Position numbers and translations under genes: made by a program. A stretch of 64,000 bases of DNA, from positions 140,754 through 204,753 of the forward strand of contig JAIUME010000007.1 of NCBI GenBank assembly GCA_022565695.1, given 5' to 3'. The notes beneath the pieces were generated by a model. It did no database searches. It worked only from the letters and a program-made list of their open reading frames with translations, and was not told the origin of the DNA. Positions 19,371 through 29,461 of the stretch are shown here, one piece after another. This stretch comes from Alcanivorax sp. GTDB taxonomy: Bacteria; Pseudomonadota; Gammaproteobacteria; Pseudomonadales; Alcanivoracaceae. Position 1 is the first letter of the stretch; each line of letters begins with the position of its first letter.

Positions 19371-20073
19371 AGACGACACCCCGGGTCCGCAGCACCTGGT
19401 CATCAGCGTCGAGATAGAGGATCAGATTGCCACGCACCACAACAGAAGCAAGCGGCAGATTGACGCCGCTGACCTCCTCATAGAGGGCCAGTAACTCGCT
19501 TTGTTGCCGGCCTTCCCTCAGGCGTGCGATGACCCGTTCCAGATCGTCTCCGCGCCAGTCCTCCGGCAGTTCCACATACGCTGATGCGGGCAACTGCAGC
19601 GGAATGTCAGGGTTGCCGAGCCGGAGCCTTTGCGTGGCCAGCTCGTTGCCGCTCAGGCCGCTCAGCGAAAAGCTTCGGGACGTGCTGCGGTCATACCAGG
19701 TGGTGTGGCGCTGGTAGTCGAATGCCGGGCGCCGGGCGGCGTCCGCGAGGGCGTCTCCGAGCGTCGGCGTGGGCTGCCCGGACTCGCGCTCGACGGTTTG
19801 CTCATAGAGTGCAGGGCAATGCTCTTGATGTCGGCTATGCCGCTCTTCAAGGCGTTTGAAATTCATGATGTCGACGATGAAGGCGCTGTAGTCGGTGTAG
19901 GACTCCAGCAGGGGCCGTTCCGGCAAGGAGATACGTTGATCGCAGTCAGCGCCGTGACTTGAGGGGCTCAGCAAGAGGCCACTCAGCAGCAGGCCAGGCA
20001 GAAGCTGGCGGCAGCGCGTCAAGGCCGTCGACGACGTGAGTGAAGGTGCACGTAATACAGCGGGGCGTTTCAT
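19339..20073 (-). CDS. Secreted protein of unknown function
   Basis: A 244-residue protein whose first ~42 residues form a signal peptide (Arg-rich start, core LLPGLLLSGLLL, cleavage near SSHGA). The mature protein has no recognised domain. Shortly after the cleavage site it has 'YTDYSAFIVDIMNFK', resembling the downstream protein, and it ends with 'VVYGCMACAPGS', where two cysteines may pair. It is the first gene of a two-gene minus-strand operon. Function and location beyond the periplasm or envelope are unknown. Confidence 0.65.
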   Translation of the reverse strand: MKRPAVLRAPSLTSSTALTRCRQLLPGLLLSGLLLSPSSHGADCDQRISLPERPLLESYTDYSAFIVDIMNFKRLEERHSRHQEHCPALYEQTVERESGQPTPTLGDALADAARRPAFDYQRHTTWYDRSTSRSFSLSGLSGNELATQRLRLGNPDIPLQLPASAYVELPEDWRGDDLERVIARLREGRQQSELLALYEEVSGVNLPLASVVVRGNLILYLDADDQVLRTRGVVYGCMACAPGS

Positions 20074-20262
20074 GGCATGAGCCCGTTCTGTTTATTGTTG
20101 TTGTAGTTGTAGTAGCCCCTTGGAGAATACGGTCTCTGGCCAAGGCTGGCAATCCCGCCGGATGAGCGGTATCCGGGCAGGCCGGGCGCCTCGCGCGCCT
20201 GATGTGGCGGTAACTGTGGCGGCACATGTGGCAGCACCTTTGGCAGTAAGGCGGGCTTTCCC

Positions 20263-20291
20263 TTGAGTTTGGCGGGTCAGCGGGCTAGAAT
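20263..20291 (+). promoter_or_regulatory. Sigma70 promoter of the rpsF operon
   Basis: TTGAGT (-35, 20263-20268), a 17-base spacer and TAGAAT (-10, 20286-20291) lie about 100 bases upstream of the rpsF ATG. The preceding stretch 20074-20262 has no gene. Confidence 0.7.
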
Positions 20292-20347
20292 CGCGCCCCT
20301 TCCCGGAATCAGGGCCTGCCTGGCATGCCGTTTTCCGGGGACTCCTT

Positions 20348-20370
20348 GCCTCACCGCCGGTGCGGGAGGC
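20348..20370 (+). promoter_or_regulatory. Possible S6:S18 leader hairpin (autoregulation)
   Basis: GCCTC (20348-20352) can pair with GAGGC (20366-20370), enclosing ACCGCCGGT just before the rpsF ribosome-binding site. Known rpsF leaders bind the S6:S18 complex through a hairpin with a CCG-containing bulge, and this is a candidate for that. The fold is judged by eye only. Confidence 0.3.
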
Positions 20371-20394
20371 TGCCAAATCCGTAAGGAGCTGACA

Positions 20395-20736
20395 ATGCGT
20401 CATTACGAAATCGTGTTCCTGGTCCACCCGGACCAGAGTGAGCAGGTGCCTGCCATGATCGAGCGCTATAGCGCGCAGATCAAGGAAGCCAACGGCACTA
20501 TTCACCGCCTTGAAGACTGGGGCCGCCGTCAACTGGCTTACCCGATCAACAAGATCCACAAGGCACATTATGTGCTGATGAACGTCGAGTGCGACGGCGA
20601 GACACTCGCGGAGCTGGAGAACACCTTCCGCTTCAACGACGCCGTGATCCGCAACATGGTGATGCGCCGTGACGAAGCTGTTACCGAAGCTTCATCACTG
20701 GCCAAGTCGAACGAGAAGGAGGAGGTCGCCAGCTGA
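20395..20736 (+). CDS. rpsF: 30S ribosomal protein S6
   Basis: A 113-residue S6, which pairs with S18 on the platform of the 30S subunit. It starts '[18 protein letters not shown]' and contains '[22 protein letters not shown]', both family signatures. The tail is acidic, as in other gammaproteobacteria. The ATG at 20395 follows AAGGAG; the longer in-frame ORF from 20263 overlaps the promoter. The stop codon overlaps the proposed CTG start of priB. Confidence 0.97.
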   Translation: MRHYEIVFLVHPDQSEQVPAMIERYSAQIKEANGTIHRLEDWGRRQLAYPINKIHKAHYVLMNVECDGETLAELENTFRFNDAVIRNMVMRRDEAVTEASSLAKSNEKEEVAS

Positions 20737-21050
20737 GCCAGGCAGAGCGCAATGACTGCGAACTGACCGGCGCGATACACACACTTGAACGGCCGCGTCT
20801 GACCCCCGCCGGGGTGCCCACCAGAAAACTCTGGCTCGAGCACCGCTCCCGGCAGCAGGAGGATGGCGCAGCACGGGAAGTCCAGGCCCGAATAGGGGTG
20901 GTACTGACCGGCGAGGCCCTGATAGCACTGAGCAATCAGCTGCAGGAAGGGGATCGCATCAGAGTCCGGGGGTTTCTGGCCCGGGCCGGGTTCAAGGGTG
21001 AAGCGCGGGATCGTTTGCATCTGCATGCCGAACAGCTGGAATGTCTCTGA
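20733..21050 (+). CDS. priB: Primosomal replication protein PriB, probable CTG start
   Basis: The frame encodes a PriB-like OB-fold protein: '[20 protein letters not shown]' aligns with the first strands of E. coli PriB, followed by '[11 protein letters not shown]', '[14 protein letters not shown]' and 'LHLHAEQLE'. PriB is a dimeric ssDNA-binding protein in PriA-dependent replication restart. The only standard start codon is a GTG at 20814, which would delete the first ~27 residues of the fold. The CTG at 20733 overlaps the rpsF stop (CTGA), has GGAGGAGG seven bases upstream and gives 105 residues, against 104 in E. coli. I therefore take it as the start. The order rpsF-priB-rpsR-rplI is classical. 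Confidence 0.82.
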   Translation: MSQAERNDCELTGAIHTLERPRLTPAGVPTRKLWLEHRSRQQEDGAAREVQARIGVVLTGEALIALSNQLQEGDRIRVRGFLARAGFKGEARDRLHLHAEQLECL

Positions 21051-21077
21051 CTACGCGAATTTTTAGGAGCAAGTCTC

Positions 21078-21308
21078 ATGGCACGTTTTTTCCGCCGTCG
21101 TAAGTTCTGCCGCTTTACCGCGGAAGGTGTGGTCCGGATTGATTACAAGGATCTGGAAACCCTGAAAGCCTATGTCACCGAAACCGGCAAGATCGTACCC
21201 AGCCGGATCACAGGCACCAGCGCGCGCTACCAGCGCCAGCTGGCCCAGGCTATCAAGCAGGCTCGTTATCTGGCGCTGTTGCCTTACAGCGATTCCCACG
21301 ACAACTAA
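21078..21308 (+). CDS. rpsR: 30S ribosomal protein S18
   Basis: A 76-residue S18, the platform protein that binds 16S rRNA with S6. '[17 protein letters not shown]' and '[20 protein letters not shown]' are the invariant family segments. It lies 27 bases after priB in the same operon, with TAGGAG before the ATG. Confidence 0.97.
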   Translation: MARFFRRRKFCRFTAEGVVRIDYKDLETLKAYVTETGKIVPSRITGTSARYQRQLAQAIKQARYLALLPYSDSHDN

Positions 21309-21335
21309 GCCCGGATAAGAGCGAGGTAACAGATC

Positions 21336-21788
21336 ATGCAAGTTATTCTGCTGGACAAGATCAAGAACCTGGGCGACCTGGGTGCAGTAGTGGATGTGCG
21401 CGCCGGTTATGGCCGCAACTTCCTGATTCCCCAGGGCAAGGCACTGCCTGCCACCAAGGCCAATCTGGCTGTGGTGGAAGAGCGCCGCGTCGAACTGCAA
21501 AAGCAAGCTGAAGAAGCGATGGGTGCTGCACAGGCCCGCCTCGAGAAGCTGGCTGACGCACAGGTCACCATCGGCTCGAAAGCCGGTGACGAGGGCAAAC
21601 TGTTTGGCTCCATCGGCACCCGTGACATCGCCGAAGCCATCAGCGCCCAGACCGGTGTGGAGATCGAGAAGTCCGAAGTGAAACTGCCGAACGGCGCCCT
21701 GCGCTCCACCGGCGAATTCGAGATCGATCTGCAGCTGCACGCTGAAGTGTCCACAACCATCAAGGTTGCTATCGTCGCTGAAGCCTGA
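21336..21788 (+). CDS. rplI: 50S ribosomal protein L9
   Basis: A 150-residue L9, with the N-terminal 23S-rRNA-binding domain ('[16 protein letters not shown]', '[16 protein letters not shown]'), the long connecting helix (about 45-75) and the C-terminal domain ('[16 protein letters not shown]'). It ends the rpsF operon and is followed by a strong terminator. Confidence 0.97.
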   Translation: MQVILLDKIKNLGDLGAVVDVRAGYGRNFLIPQGKALPATKANLAVVEERRVELQKQAEEAMGAAQARLEKLADAQVTIGSKAGDEGKLFGSIGTRDIAEAISAQTGVEIEKSEVKLPNGALRSTGEFEIDLQLHAEVSTTIKVAIVAEA

Positions 21789-21844
21789 TTGTACCGGCTG
21801 ACGCCGGCACCGATTGCCCCTCCGGGGGCACGGTGCCACAATGC

Positions 21845-21877
21845 GGGCACTGCCTTTCGGGGCAGTGCCCGTTTTTT
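21845..21877 (+). terminator. Rho-independent terminator of the rpsF operon
   Basis: A 10-bp stem (GGGCACTGCC 21845-21854 with GGCAGTGCCC 21861-21870), a six-base loop and TTTTTT (21872-21877). Confidence 0.92.
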
Positions 21878-21890
21878 GTGTTGGGCCCCC

Positions 21891-21899
21891 TGATATACT
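21891..21899 (+). promoter_or_regulatory. Extended -10 promoter candidate for dnaB
   Basis: TGATATACT matches the extended -10 element (TGn plus TATACT), 39 bases before the dnaB ATG and just after the rplI terminator. No good -35 box is present. Confidence 0.5.
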
Positions 21900-21937
21900 C
21901 AAGCCGCAATGAGCGCCCATGGATGACATGACCCACG

Positions 21938-24823
21938 ATGAATGATGTGACCGGACTAGATCAGCATCTGCCTGAGGCGCTGCGCCTGCCGCCCAATTCT
22001 GTGGAAGCCGAACAGGCTGTCCTGGGCGGCCTGATGATCAATAACGACGCCTGGGATCAGGTGTCCGAGCGGCTGGGGGAGCAGGATTTCTACCGCAAGG
22101 ACCATCGGCTGATCTTCCGCGTCATGGTGCAACTGGTGGAGCAGGACCAGCCCCGGGATCTGGTGACGGTGTCCGAAGCACTGGAGCAGCTGGGGCAACT
22201 GGACACGGCGGGGGGCATTGCCTACCTCTCCGAGCTGTCCCGCAATACCCCCAGTGCCGCGAATATTGCCGCCTACGCGGATATTGTCCGTGAGCGCTCG
22301 ATTCTGCGGCAGCTGATCCAGATCTCCCAGAAAGTGGCCGACCGCGCGTTCCGCCCGGAAGGGGCGTCCAGCAACGAGATTCTGGATCAGGCCGAGTCCG
22401 CCATCTTCGAGATTGCCGAGCAACAGAATCGCGGCACCGGGCCGGAAGGCATCAAGAGCATTCTCAAGAAAGCCGTCGACCGGATCGACGAGCTGTACCG
22501 CACCAAGTCCGCGGTCACCGGCCTGTCCACCGGCTTTACCGAACTCGACCGGATGACCTCCGGCATGCAGCCCGCCGACATGATCGTCGTGGCCGCACGG
22601 CCCTCCATGGGCAAATGCATCATGGCCGGTTCACGCCTGGTGGACCCGGAGACGGGCGCGCTGGTGACCATTGATGCACTGGTGGCGGCCCAGCGCGCGC
22701 GGCTGCTGACCCTGGATGATCGCTTCCGGCTGGGCACCGCCAGTGCCTCGGCGTTCGTCGACGATGGCATCAAGCCGGTGTTCCGCGTACGCACCGCCAG
22801 TGGCCGTGAAATCTGCACCACACTGACGCACCCCTTCCTGACCGGCGACGGCTGGCAACCGCTGGGGCAGATCGGTGTTGGCGAGCGCGTCGCCGTGCCG
22901 CGCCAGATTCCGGTATTCGGCCATGACGCGCTGCCGGAACACGAAGTGCGGGCGCTGGCCTATTTCATTGCCGATGGCGGCACCACGCAGACCTGTCCGA
23001 TGTTCACCAATCGCGATGAGCGTTTGCTGGCGGACTTCGAGCAAGCCGTTGCGGCCTTTGGCGGCCATCAATGTCGACGCATCGATGACGGGCAACGTAC
23101 GCCGACATTACGTGTCAGCCGTGACATGACGCTGATCGCTGACGTGCGGGCCGGGTTTGCCCTGGCCCTGAAGCGATTGCTGACAGAGCTGCGCCTGACC
23201 GGTGAAGCCCTGTCGCAACTGCTGGGCGTGAGCAAGGCCACCGTCAGCTATTGGTGCAACGGTAGAGCGGTGCCCGCCGCAGGCACGTTCGAGCAGCTTT
23301 GTGTGGCGCTGAAAGTCACACCGGCAGAGCTGGGGCTGCCTCGGCATGTTGCCGGTGCGAAGAATGGCCCTAACGGCGTCCGTCTGTTCCTGGAACAGCA
23401 TGGTGTCTGGGCATGCAGCGCCCTGGAAAAAACACTGCCGGATGCGGTATTCCGTTTACCTCGCAACCAGCTTGCCCTGTTCCTGAATCGTCTGTTTGCC
23501 TGCGACGGCAGCGCTTTTGTGCAGGGCAATGGACAGGCCCGGATCAGCTATGCCTCGTCCAGCCCTGCGCTGATTCGTGGTGTGCAGCATCTGCTGTTGC
23601 GCTTCGGTGTCCTGGCCAAGGTGCGTCGCAAGCAGCATCGCTATCCCGGCCTGAAGCAGTCGCCCTGCGAACTGGAAATCATGGACCAGGCCAGCCTGGC
23701 GACCTTTGTTCGCGAGATCGGTATCTTCGGCAAGGAGGATGCGGTGGCGCGTGTTATGGCGGCGCTTGACGGCAAGCGTGCGCACAGCAACCGCGACAGC
23801 CTGCCGCCGTCGGTGAATCGCTATGTGCTGGCCCGCAAGGGGGATGACAGCTGGGCAGACTGTTTTGCCCGTGTCGGGCAGGCATGCCCGCCAGGCTACA
23901 ATCCGCATCTTGTTGGCCGCAGCGAGCGGCACCTGTCCCGGTCGAGAGCAGCAGAGTTTGCCCGGCTGTTTGATGATGACTACCTGGCCAGTCTGGCTAC
24001 TTCGGATGTGTACTGGGACGAGATTACCGCCATCGACTACATCGGCGAGCATCAGGTCTACGATCTGACGGTGCCGGGCACGCACAATTTTGTCGCCGAG
24101 GATTTCTGCGTCCACAACACCACCTTCGCGATGAACCTGGTGGAGCATGTGGCCATCAAGGAAGACAAGCCGGTGCTGGTGTTCTCCATGGAGATGCCCT
24201 CCGATTCGCTGGTCATGCGGATGCTGTCCTCCCTGGGGCGCATCAACCAGCAGAATGTGCGTTCCGGGCGACTGGAAGCGGACGACTGGCCGCGCATCAG
24301 TTCGGCCATTCAGCTGCTGTCCGAGCGCAAGCTGTTCATTGATGACACCGGCGGCCTGTCGCCTATGGAGATGCGCGCCCGGGCCCGTCGTGTGGCGCGG
24401 GAATGCGGTGGGCTGGGCATGATCATGATCGATTATCTGCAGCTGATGCAGGTGCCGGGCTCGGATAACCGGGTCAACGAGATTTCGGAAATCTCCCGCT
24501 CTGTGAAGGGGCTGGCCAAGGAACTGGGTGTGCCGGTGGTGGTGCTCTCGCAGTTGAACCGCTCGCTGGAGCAGCGCCCCAACAAACGGCCGGTGATGTC
24601 TGACCTGCGGGAATCCGGGGCTATCGAGCAGGACGCCGACGTGATCATCTTCCTGTACCGCGATGAGGTCTACAACAAGGACTCGCAGGAAAAGGGCATC
24701 GCCGAGATCATTATCGGCAAGCAGCGGAACGGCCCTATCGGCACCCTCCGTCTGGCATTCCGTGGCGAGTTCACGCGCTTTGATGATCTGGCCCCCGAGT
24801 ACTATCAGGACTATTCGGAATGA
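21938..24823 (+). CDS. dnaB: Replicative DNA helicase DnaB, interrupted by an intein
   Basis: A 961-residue precursor. Residues 1-226 and 728-961 together make a 460-residue DnaB of normal length, the hexameric 5'-to-3' helicase of the replication fork. The N-extein has the helical DnaG-interacting domain ('LPPNSVEAEQAVLGGLM') and RecA-fold start. The Walker A motif is split: 'AARPSMGK' ends at K226 and 'TTFAMN' resumes at T728. The C-extein has Walker B ('GLGMIMIDYLQLM'), 'LSQLNRSLEQRP' and 'SDLRESGAIEQDAD'. DnaB is inactive until the intein is removed by protein splicing. alr follows 40 bases later. Confidence 0.96.
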   Translation: MNDVTGLDQHLPEALRLPPNSVEAEQAVLGGLMINNDAWDQVSERLGEQDFYRKDHRLIFRVMVQLVEQDQPRDLVTVSEALEQLGQLDTAGGIAYLSELSRNTPSAANIAAYADIVRERSILRQLIQISQKVADRAFRPEGASSNEILDQAESAIFEIAEQQNRGTGPEGIKSILKKAVDRIDELYRTKSAVTGLSTGFTELDRMTSGMQPADMIVVAARPSMGKCIMAGSRLVDPETGALVTIDALVAAQRARLLTLDDRFRLGTASASAFVDDGIKPVFRVRTASGREICTTLTHPFLTGDGWQPLGQIGVGERVAVPRQIPVFGHDALPEHEVRALAYFIADGGTTQTCPMFTNRDERLLADFEQAVAAFGGHQCRRIDDGQRTPTLRVSRDMTLIADVRAGFALALKRLLTELRLTGEALSQLLGVSKATVSYWCNGRAVPAAGTFEQLCVALKVTPAELGLPRHVAGAKNGPNGVRLFLEQHGVWACSALEKTLPDAVFRLPRNQLALFLNRLFACDGSAFVQGNGQARISYASSSPALIRGVQHLLLRFGVLAKVRRKQHRYPGLKQSPCELEIMDQASLATFVREIGIFGKEDAVARVMAALDGKRAHSNRDSLPPSVNRYVLARKGDDSWADCFARVGQACPPGYNPHLVGRSERHLSRSRAAEFARLFDDDYLASLATSDVYWDEITAIDYIGEHQVYDLTVPGTHNFVAEDFCVHNTTFAMNLVEHVAIKEDKPVLVFSMEMPSDSLVMRMLSSLGRINQQNVRSGRLEADDWPRISSAIQLLSERKLFIDDTGGLSPMEMRARARRVARECGGLGMIMIDYLQLMQVPGSDNRVNEISEISRSVKGLAKELGVPVVVLSQLNRSLEQRPNKRPVMSDLRESGAIEQDADVIIFLYRDEVYNKDSQEKGIAEIIIGKQRNGPIGTLRLAFRGEFTRFDDLAPEYYQDYSE
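22616..24118 (+). mobile_element. DnaB intein (501 residues) with LAGLIDADG endonuclease and embedded XRE-type HTH
   Basis: The intein begins at Cys227 of the precursor (CIMAGSRLVDPETG, block A) and ends with FCVHN at Asn727; the +1 extein residue is Thr. Block B has the T-x-x-H motif (TLTHPF), and blocks F/G are 'VYDLTVPGTHNFVAEDFC' and VHN. All splicing residues are therefore present. Two LAGLIDADG-type helices keep their acidic residues: 'ALAYFIADGG' (intein residue ~112) and 'FLNRLFACDG' (~290), so the homing endonuclease may be active. Between them, at about 185-235, is a Cro/CI-type helix-turn-helix (LSQLLGVSKATVSYWCNG), unusual for an intein. The insertion point in Walker A is a known DnaB intein site. 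Confidence 0.95.
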
Positions 24824-24863
24824 TCGGAACGATGGCCGTGCCGGGAACGCGGAGTCTGGTCCC

Positions 24864-25958
24864 GTGAGTCGGGGGACTCTGCTGACGCTGCGCCCCGGCG
24901 CGCTGGCCGCCAACGCCCGGCGCGCGCGGGCGCTGGCCGGTGATGCCCGGGTGTATGCCATGGTCAAGGCCAACGCCTACGGCCACGGGACTGCCCTGGC
25001 GCTGAGCGCCTTCTCGCCCCATGTGGACGGTTTCGGTGTGGCGGTACTGGATGAGGCACGCGCGTTGCGTGCGCTCGGCTGCAGCGCTCCGGTGATGCTG
25101 CTGGAAGGCCCGTTCGATGCGGATGAGCTGGACGAGGCCGGAGCACTGGGGCTGGAGCTGGTGGTGCACAGCGCCTGGCAGCTGGCGCTGTTGGCGGAGC
25201 GCCACAGCACTGCGCCGCTGGTAGTTTGGCTGAAGTGCGATACCGGCATGCATCGCATCGGATTGCCGCCGGCGGCCTGTGCCGGTGCACTGTCCCGGTT
25301 GACGATGTTGCCGGGTGTGACGGTCGCGGGATTGATGACCCATTTCGCCTGCGCGGATGAGCGGCACGACGCCCTGTCGGCATCGCAACTGTCCACGCTG
25401 GTAGCGCTGGCTGAACAGCACGACCTGCCGTTTACGGCGGCCAACTCGGCGGCGCTGTGTCGCTACCCCGACAGCCGCGGGGCTCTCGTGCGGCCGGGCA
25501 TCATGCTTTACGGCGGCTCCCCGCAGGCCGGGCAATCGCTGGCGGAACAGGGTCTGGCGGTGACCCAGTGTCTGACTGCCCGACTGATTGCCATCAATGA
25601 TATTCCCGCCGGGGACAGCGTGGGTTATGGCGCCAGCTGGACAGCACAACGCCCCAGCCGCATCGGCGTGGTGGCGATCGGTTACGGTGACGGCTATCCC
25701 CGCCATGCCCCGGCCGGTACCCCCGTGGCCGTGGGCGGTGCGCGCACCGGGCTCGCCGGTCGTGTGTCCATGGACATGTTGACCATCGACCTGACGGATT
25801 TGCCGGCTGTGAAGGTGGGCGATGAGGTGGAGTTGTGGGGCGATACGGTGAGCGTCGACGAGGTGGCAGCGGCCTGCGGCACCATCAGTTATGAATTGTT
25901 CTGCCAAGTGACCGCGCGTGTCGAGCGCGTGGTGGTGCGGCCAGACGGCACCGCCTGA
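24864..25958 (+). CDS. alr: Alanine racemase
   Basis: A 364-residue PLP-dependent racemase that makes D-alanine for peptidoglycan. The PLP lysine K35 is in 'MVKANAYGHG', the second catalytic tyrosine region is in 'SVGYGASW', and 'IGYGDGYPRH' and 'GRVSMDMLTIDLT' are family signatures. The frame is open upstream into dnaB. I chose the GTG at 24864 because it starts just before the first conserved strand and has GGAG nine bases upstream; no in-frame ATG fits. The dnaB-alr-radA order is common in gammaproteobacteria. Confidence 0.93.
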   Translation: MSRGTLLTLRPGALAANARRARALAGDARVYAMVKANAYGHGTALALSAFSPHVDGFGVAVLDEARALRALGCSAPVMLLEGPFDADELDEAGALGLELVVHSAWQLALLAERHSTAPLVVWLKCDTGMHRIGLPPAACAGALSRLTMLPGVTVAGLMTHFACADERHDALSASQLSTLVALAEQHDLPFTAANSAALCRYPDSRGALVRPGIMLYGGSPQAGQSLAEQGLAVTQCLTARLIAINDIPAGDSVGYGASWTAQRPSRIGVVAIGYGDGYPRHAPAGTPVAVGGARTGLAGRVSMDMLTIDLTDLPAVKVGDEVELWGDTVSVDEVAAACGTISYELFCQVTARVERVVVRPDGTA

Positions 25959-25993
25959 GAGGCCACTGCCGGTAACCCGACGCGGATACGAAT

Positions 25994-27361
25994 ATGGCGA
26001 AGAAAAAGACAGCCTATGTCTGCACGGAGTGCGGTGCGGACTTTCCCAAGTGGCAAGGCCAGTGCGCGGCGTGCGGCGCCTGGAACACGCTCAGCGAATT
26101 TGTCACGGACCCGTCCACGCCTGCGGCAGGACGCGCGGCGCCACGTACCGGGTTTGCCGGTGAGCTGGCGGCGGTGCAACGGCTGGACCAGATTGAGCTG
26201 ACGGAGACACCGCGCATCACCACCGGTATCGGTGAGCTGGACCGGGTGCTGGGCGGCGGGCTGGTGCCCGGCTCGGCGATCCTGATTGGCGGCCATCCCG
26301 GCGCGGGTAAATCCACCCTGTTGTTGCAGACCCTGTGTCGCCTGGCGCAACAGCGGGATTGTCTCTATATCACCGGCGAAGAATCACCGGCCCAGGTCGC
26401 CATGCGCGCGGAGCGGCTGCAACTGCCCCGGGACCGGTTGCAGCTGGCGGCGGAAACGGATGTCGAGCGCATCATCGAACTGGCCCACAAGGAAAAACCG
26501 GCGATCCTGGTGATCGACTCGATTCAGGTGATGTATCTGTCGGCGTTGCAGTCGGCGCCCGGCTCGGTGGCGCAGGTGCGCGAATCCGCGGCGGCGCTGA
26601 CGCGCTTTGCCAAGCAGAGTGGCACGGTGCTGATGCTGGTGGGGCATGTCACCAAGGACGGCACCCTGGCGGGCCCCAAGGTGCTGGAGCACATGATTGA
26701 TTGCTCGCTGATGCTGGAAGATTCCACCGACTCCCGTTTTCGCACGCTGCGGGGTCTGAAAAACCGGTTTGGCGCCGTCAATGAACTGGGGGTGTTTGCC
26801 ATGACCGGGGAAGGCCTGAAAGAGGTCAAGAACCCATCCGCCATCTTCCTCAATCGTGCAGAGGAAATCGCGTCCGGCTCGCTGGTGACGATTGTCTGGG
26901 AGGGCACGCGGCCCTTGCTGGTGGAGTTGCAGGCGCTGGTCGACCAGAGTCACTTCGGCAACCCGCGTCGCGTATGCGTCGGCCTGGAGCAGAACCGGTT
27001 GGCGATGCTGCTGGCCGTATTGCACCGCCATGGCGGCATTCAGGTGGGCGATCAGGACGTGTTTGCCAACGTGGTGGGCGGCGTCAAGGTCATGGAGACC
27101 GGCGCCGATCTGGCGTTGTTGCTGGCGATTGTGTCGAGCTTCCGCGACAAGGCGTTGCCGAAAGAGCTGGTGGTGTTCGGTGAGGTGGGGCTCTCCGGTG
27201 AGATACGGCCCGTGCCGCAGGGGCAGGACCGGTTATCCGAGGCGGCCAAGCACGGTTTCCGCAAGGCCATTATTCCCCGGGGCAACCGCCCGCGTCAGGC
27301 ACTGGCAGGCATGGAAGTGATTGCCGTCGCCACACTCGCTGAGGCGCTGGAGCACCTGTAG
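25994..27361 (+). CDS. radA: DNA repair protein RadA (Sms)
   Basis: A 455-residue RadA, a RecA-like hexameric helicase that extends recombination intermediates. The N-terminal C4 zinc finger is 'CTECGADFPKWQGQCAAC' (residues 10-27). Walker A is 'GHPGAGKSTLL', the RadA-specific motif 'KNRFG' lies in 'LKNRFGAVNELGVF', and the Lon-like C-terminal domain ends the protein ('EVGLSGEIRPVPQG'). Full length. It lies 35 bases after alr on the same strand. Confidence 0.96.
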   Translation: MAKKKTAYVCTECGADFPKWQGQCAACGAWNTLSEFVTDPSTPAAGRAAPRTGFAGELAAVQRLDQIELTETPRITTGIGELDRVLGGGLVPGSAILIGGHPGAGKSTLLLQTLCRLAQQRDCLYITGEESPAQVAMRAERLQLPRDRLQLAAETDVERIIELAHKEKPAILVIDSIQVMYLSALQSAPGSVAQVRESAAALTRFAKQSGTVLMLVGHVTKDGTLAGPKVLEHMIDCSLMLEDSTDSRFRTLRGLKNRFGAVNELGVFAMTGEGLKEVKNPSAIFLNRAEEIASGSLVTIVWEGTRPLLVELQALVDQSHFGNPRRVCVGLEQNRLAMLLAVLHRHGGIQVGDQDVFANVVGGVKVMETGADLALLLAIVSSFRDKALPKELVVFGEVGLSGEIRPVPQGQDRLSEAAKHGFRKAIIPRGNRPRQALAGMEVIAVATLAEALEHL

Positions 27362-27381
27362 CGGCTTTTCACGTCAGCAGA

Positions 27382-27753
27382 TCAACTGTCTTCCAGCAGC
27401 CACAGTGCATCCATGCCATCGTCCTCGCCCAGGTGCAGGGCCAGCAGACGCCGCAGATGCTGCATGGATTCCACATCAATGGTAGTGAAGGCCATGCCGG
27501 CCATGCCCTTGTTGGTGCGCACTACCTTGCAGGGCAGGAGGATGCGAATGTCCGAATCCTCCATCAGCAATTTGAGCGAGGCCGTCTCCCCCTGCGGTAG
27601 CGGGAAGCCGGACGGCTCATTGATCAGCGCCCCGCGCAGAGACAGATCTATCACCTCGACGCTGAACAGCCGGCCTTGAATTTCCAGGTGCGCCTCGCCA
27701 TCAAATGGCGCGCGCGGAAAGCGACGCTTTTCCGAAATCATAAGCTCATCCAT
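27382..27753 (-). CDS. PilZ-domain protein
   Basis: A 123-residue single-domain protein with both c-di-GMP-binding motifs of PilZ: RRFPR near residue 10 (R-x3-R type) and 'DLSLRGA' near residue 37 (D/N-x-S-x2-G). A c-di-GMP effector is therefore expected; the target is unknown. Upstream and divergent in role is ettA on the same strand; radA converges from the other side with a 20-base gap. A diguanylate cyclase is encoded 19 kb away at 46388, but a functional link is speculative. Confidence 0.85.
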   Translation of the reverse strand: MDELMISEKRRFPRAPFDGEAHLEIQGRLFSVEVIDLSLRGALINEPSGFPLPQGETASLKLLMEDSDIRILLPCKVVRTNKGMAGMAFTTIDVESMQHLRRLLALHLGEDDGMDALWLLEDS

Positions 27754-27793
27754 GGATCAGCACCTGGCAGTCCAGACAACCTTTAGTCTGCGA

Positions 27794-29461
<1,668 letters not shown>

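Noticed and set aside
20752-20766. ATG at 20752 as priB start
   Set aside because: It is out of frame with the PriB coding sequence and reaches a stop within five codons.
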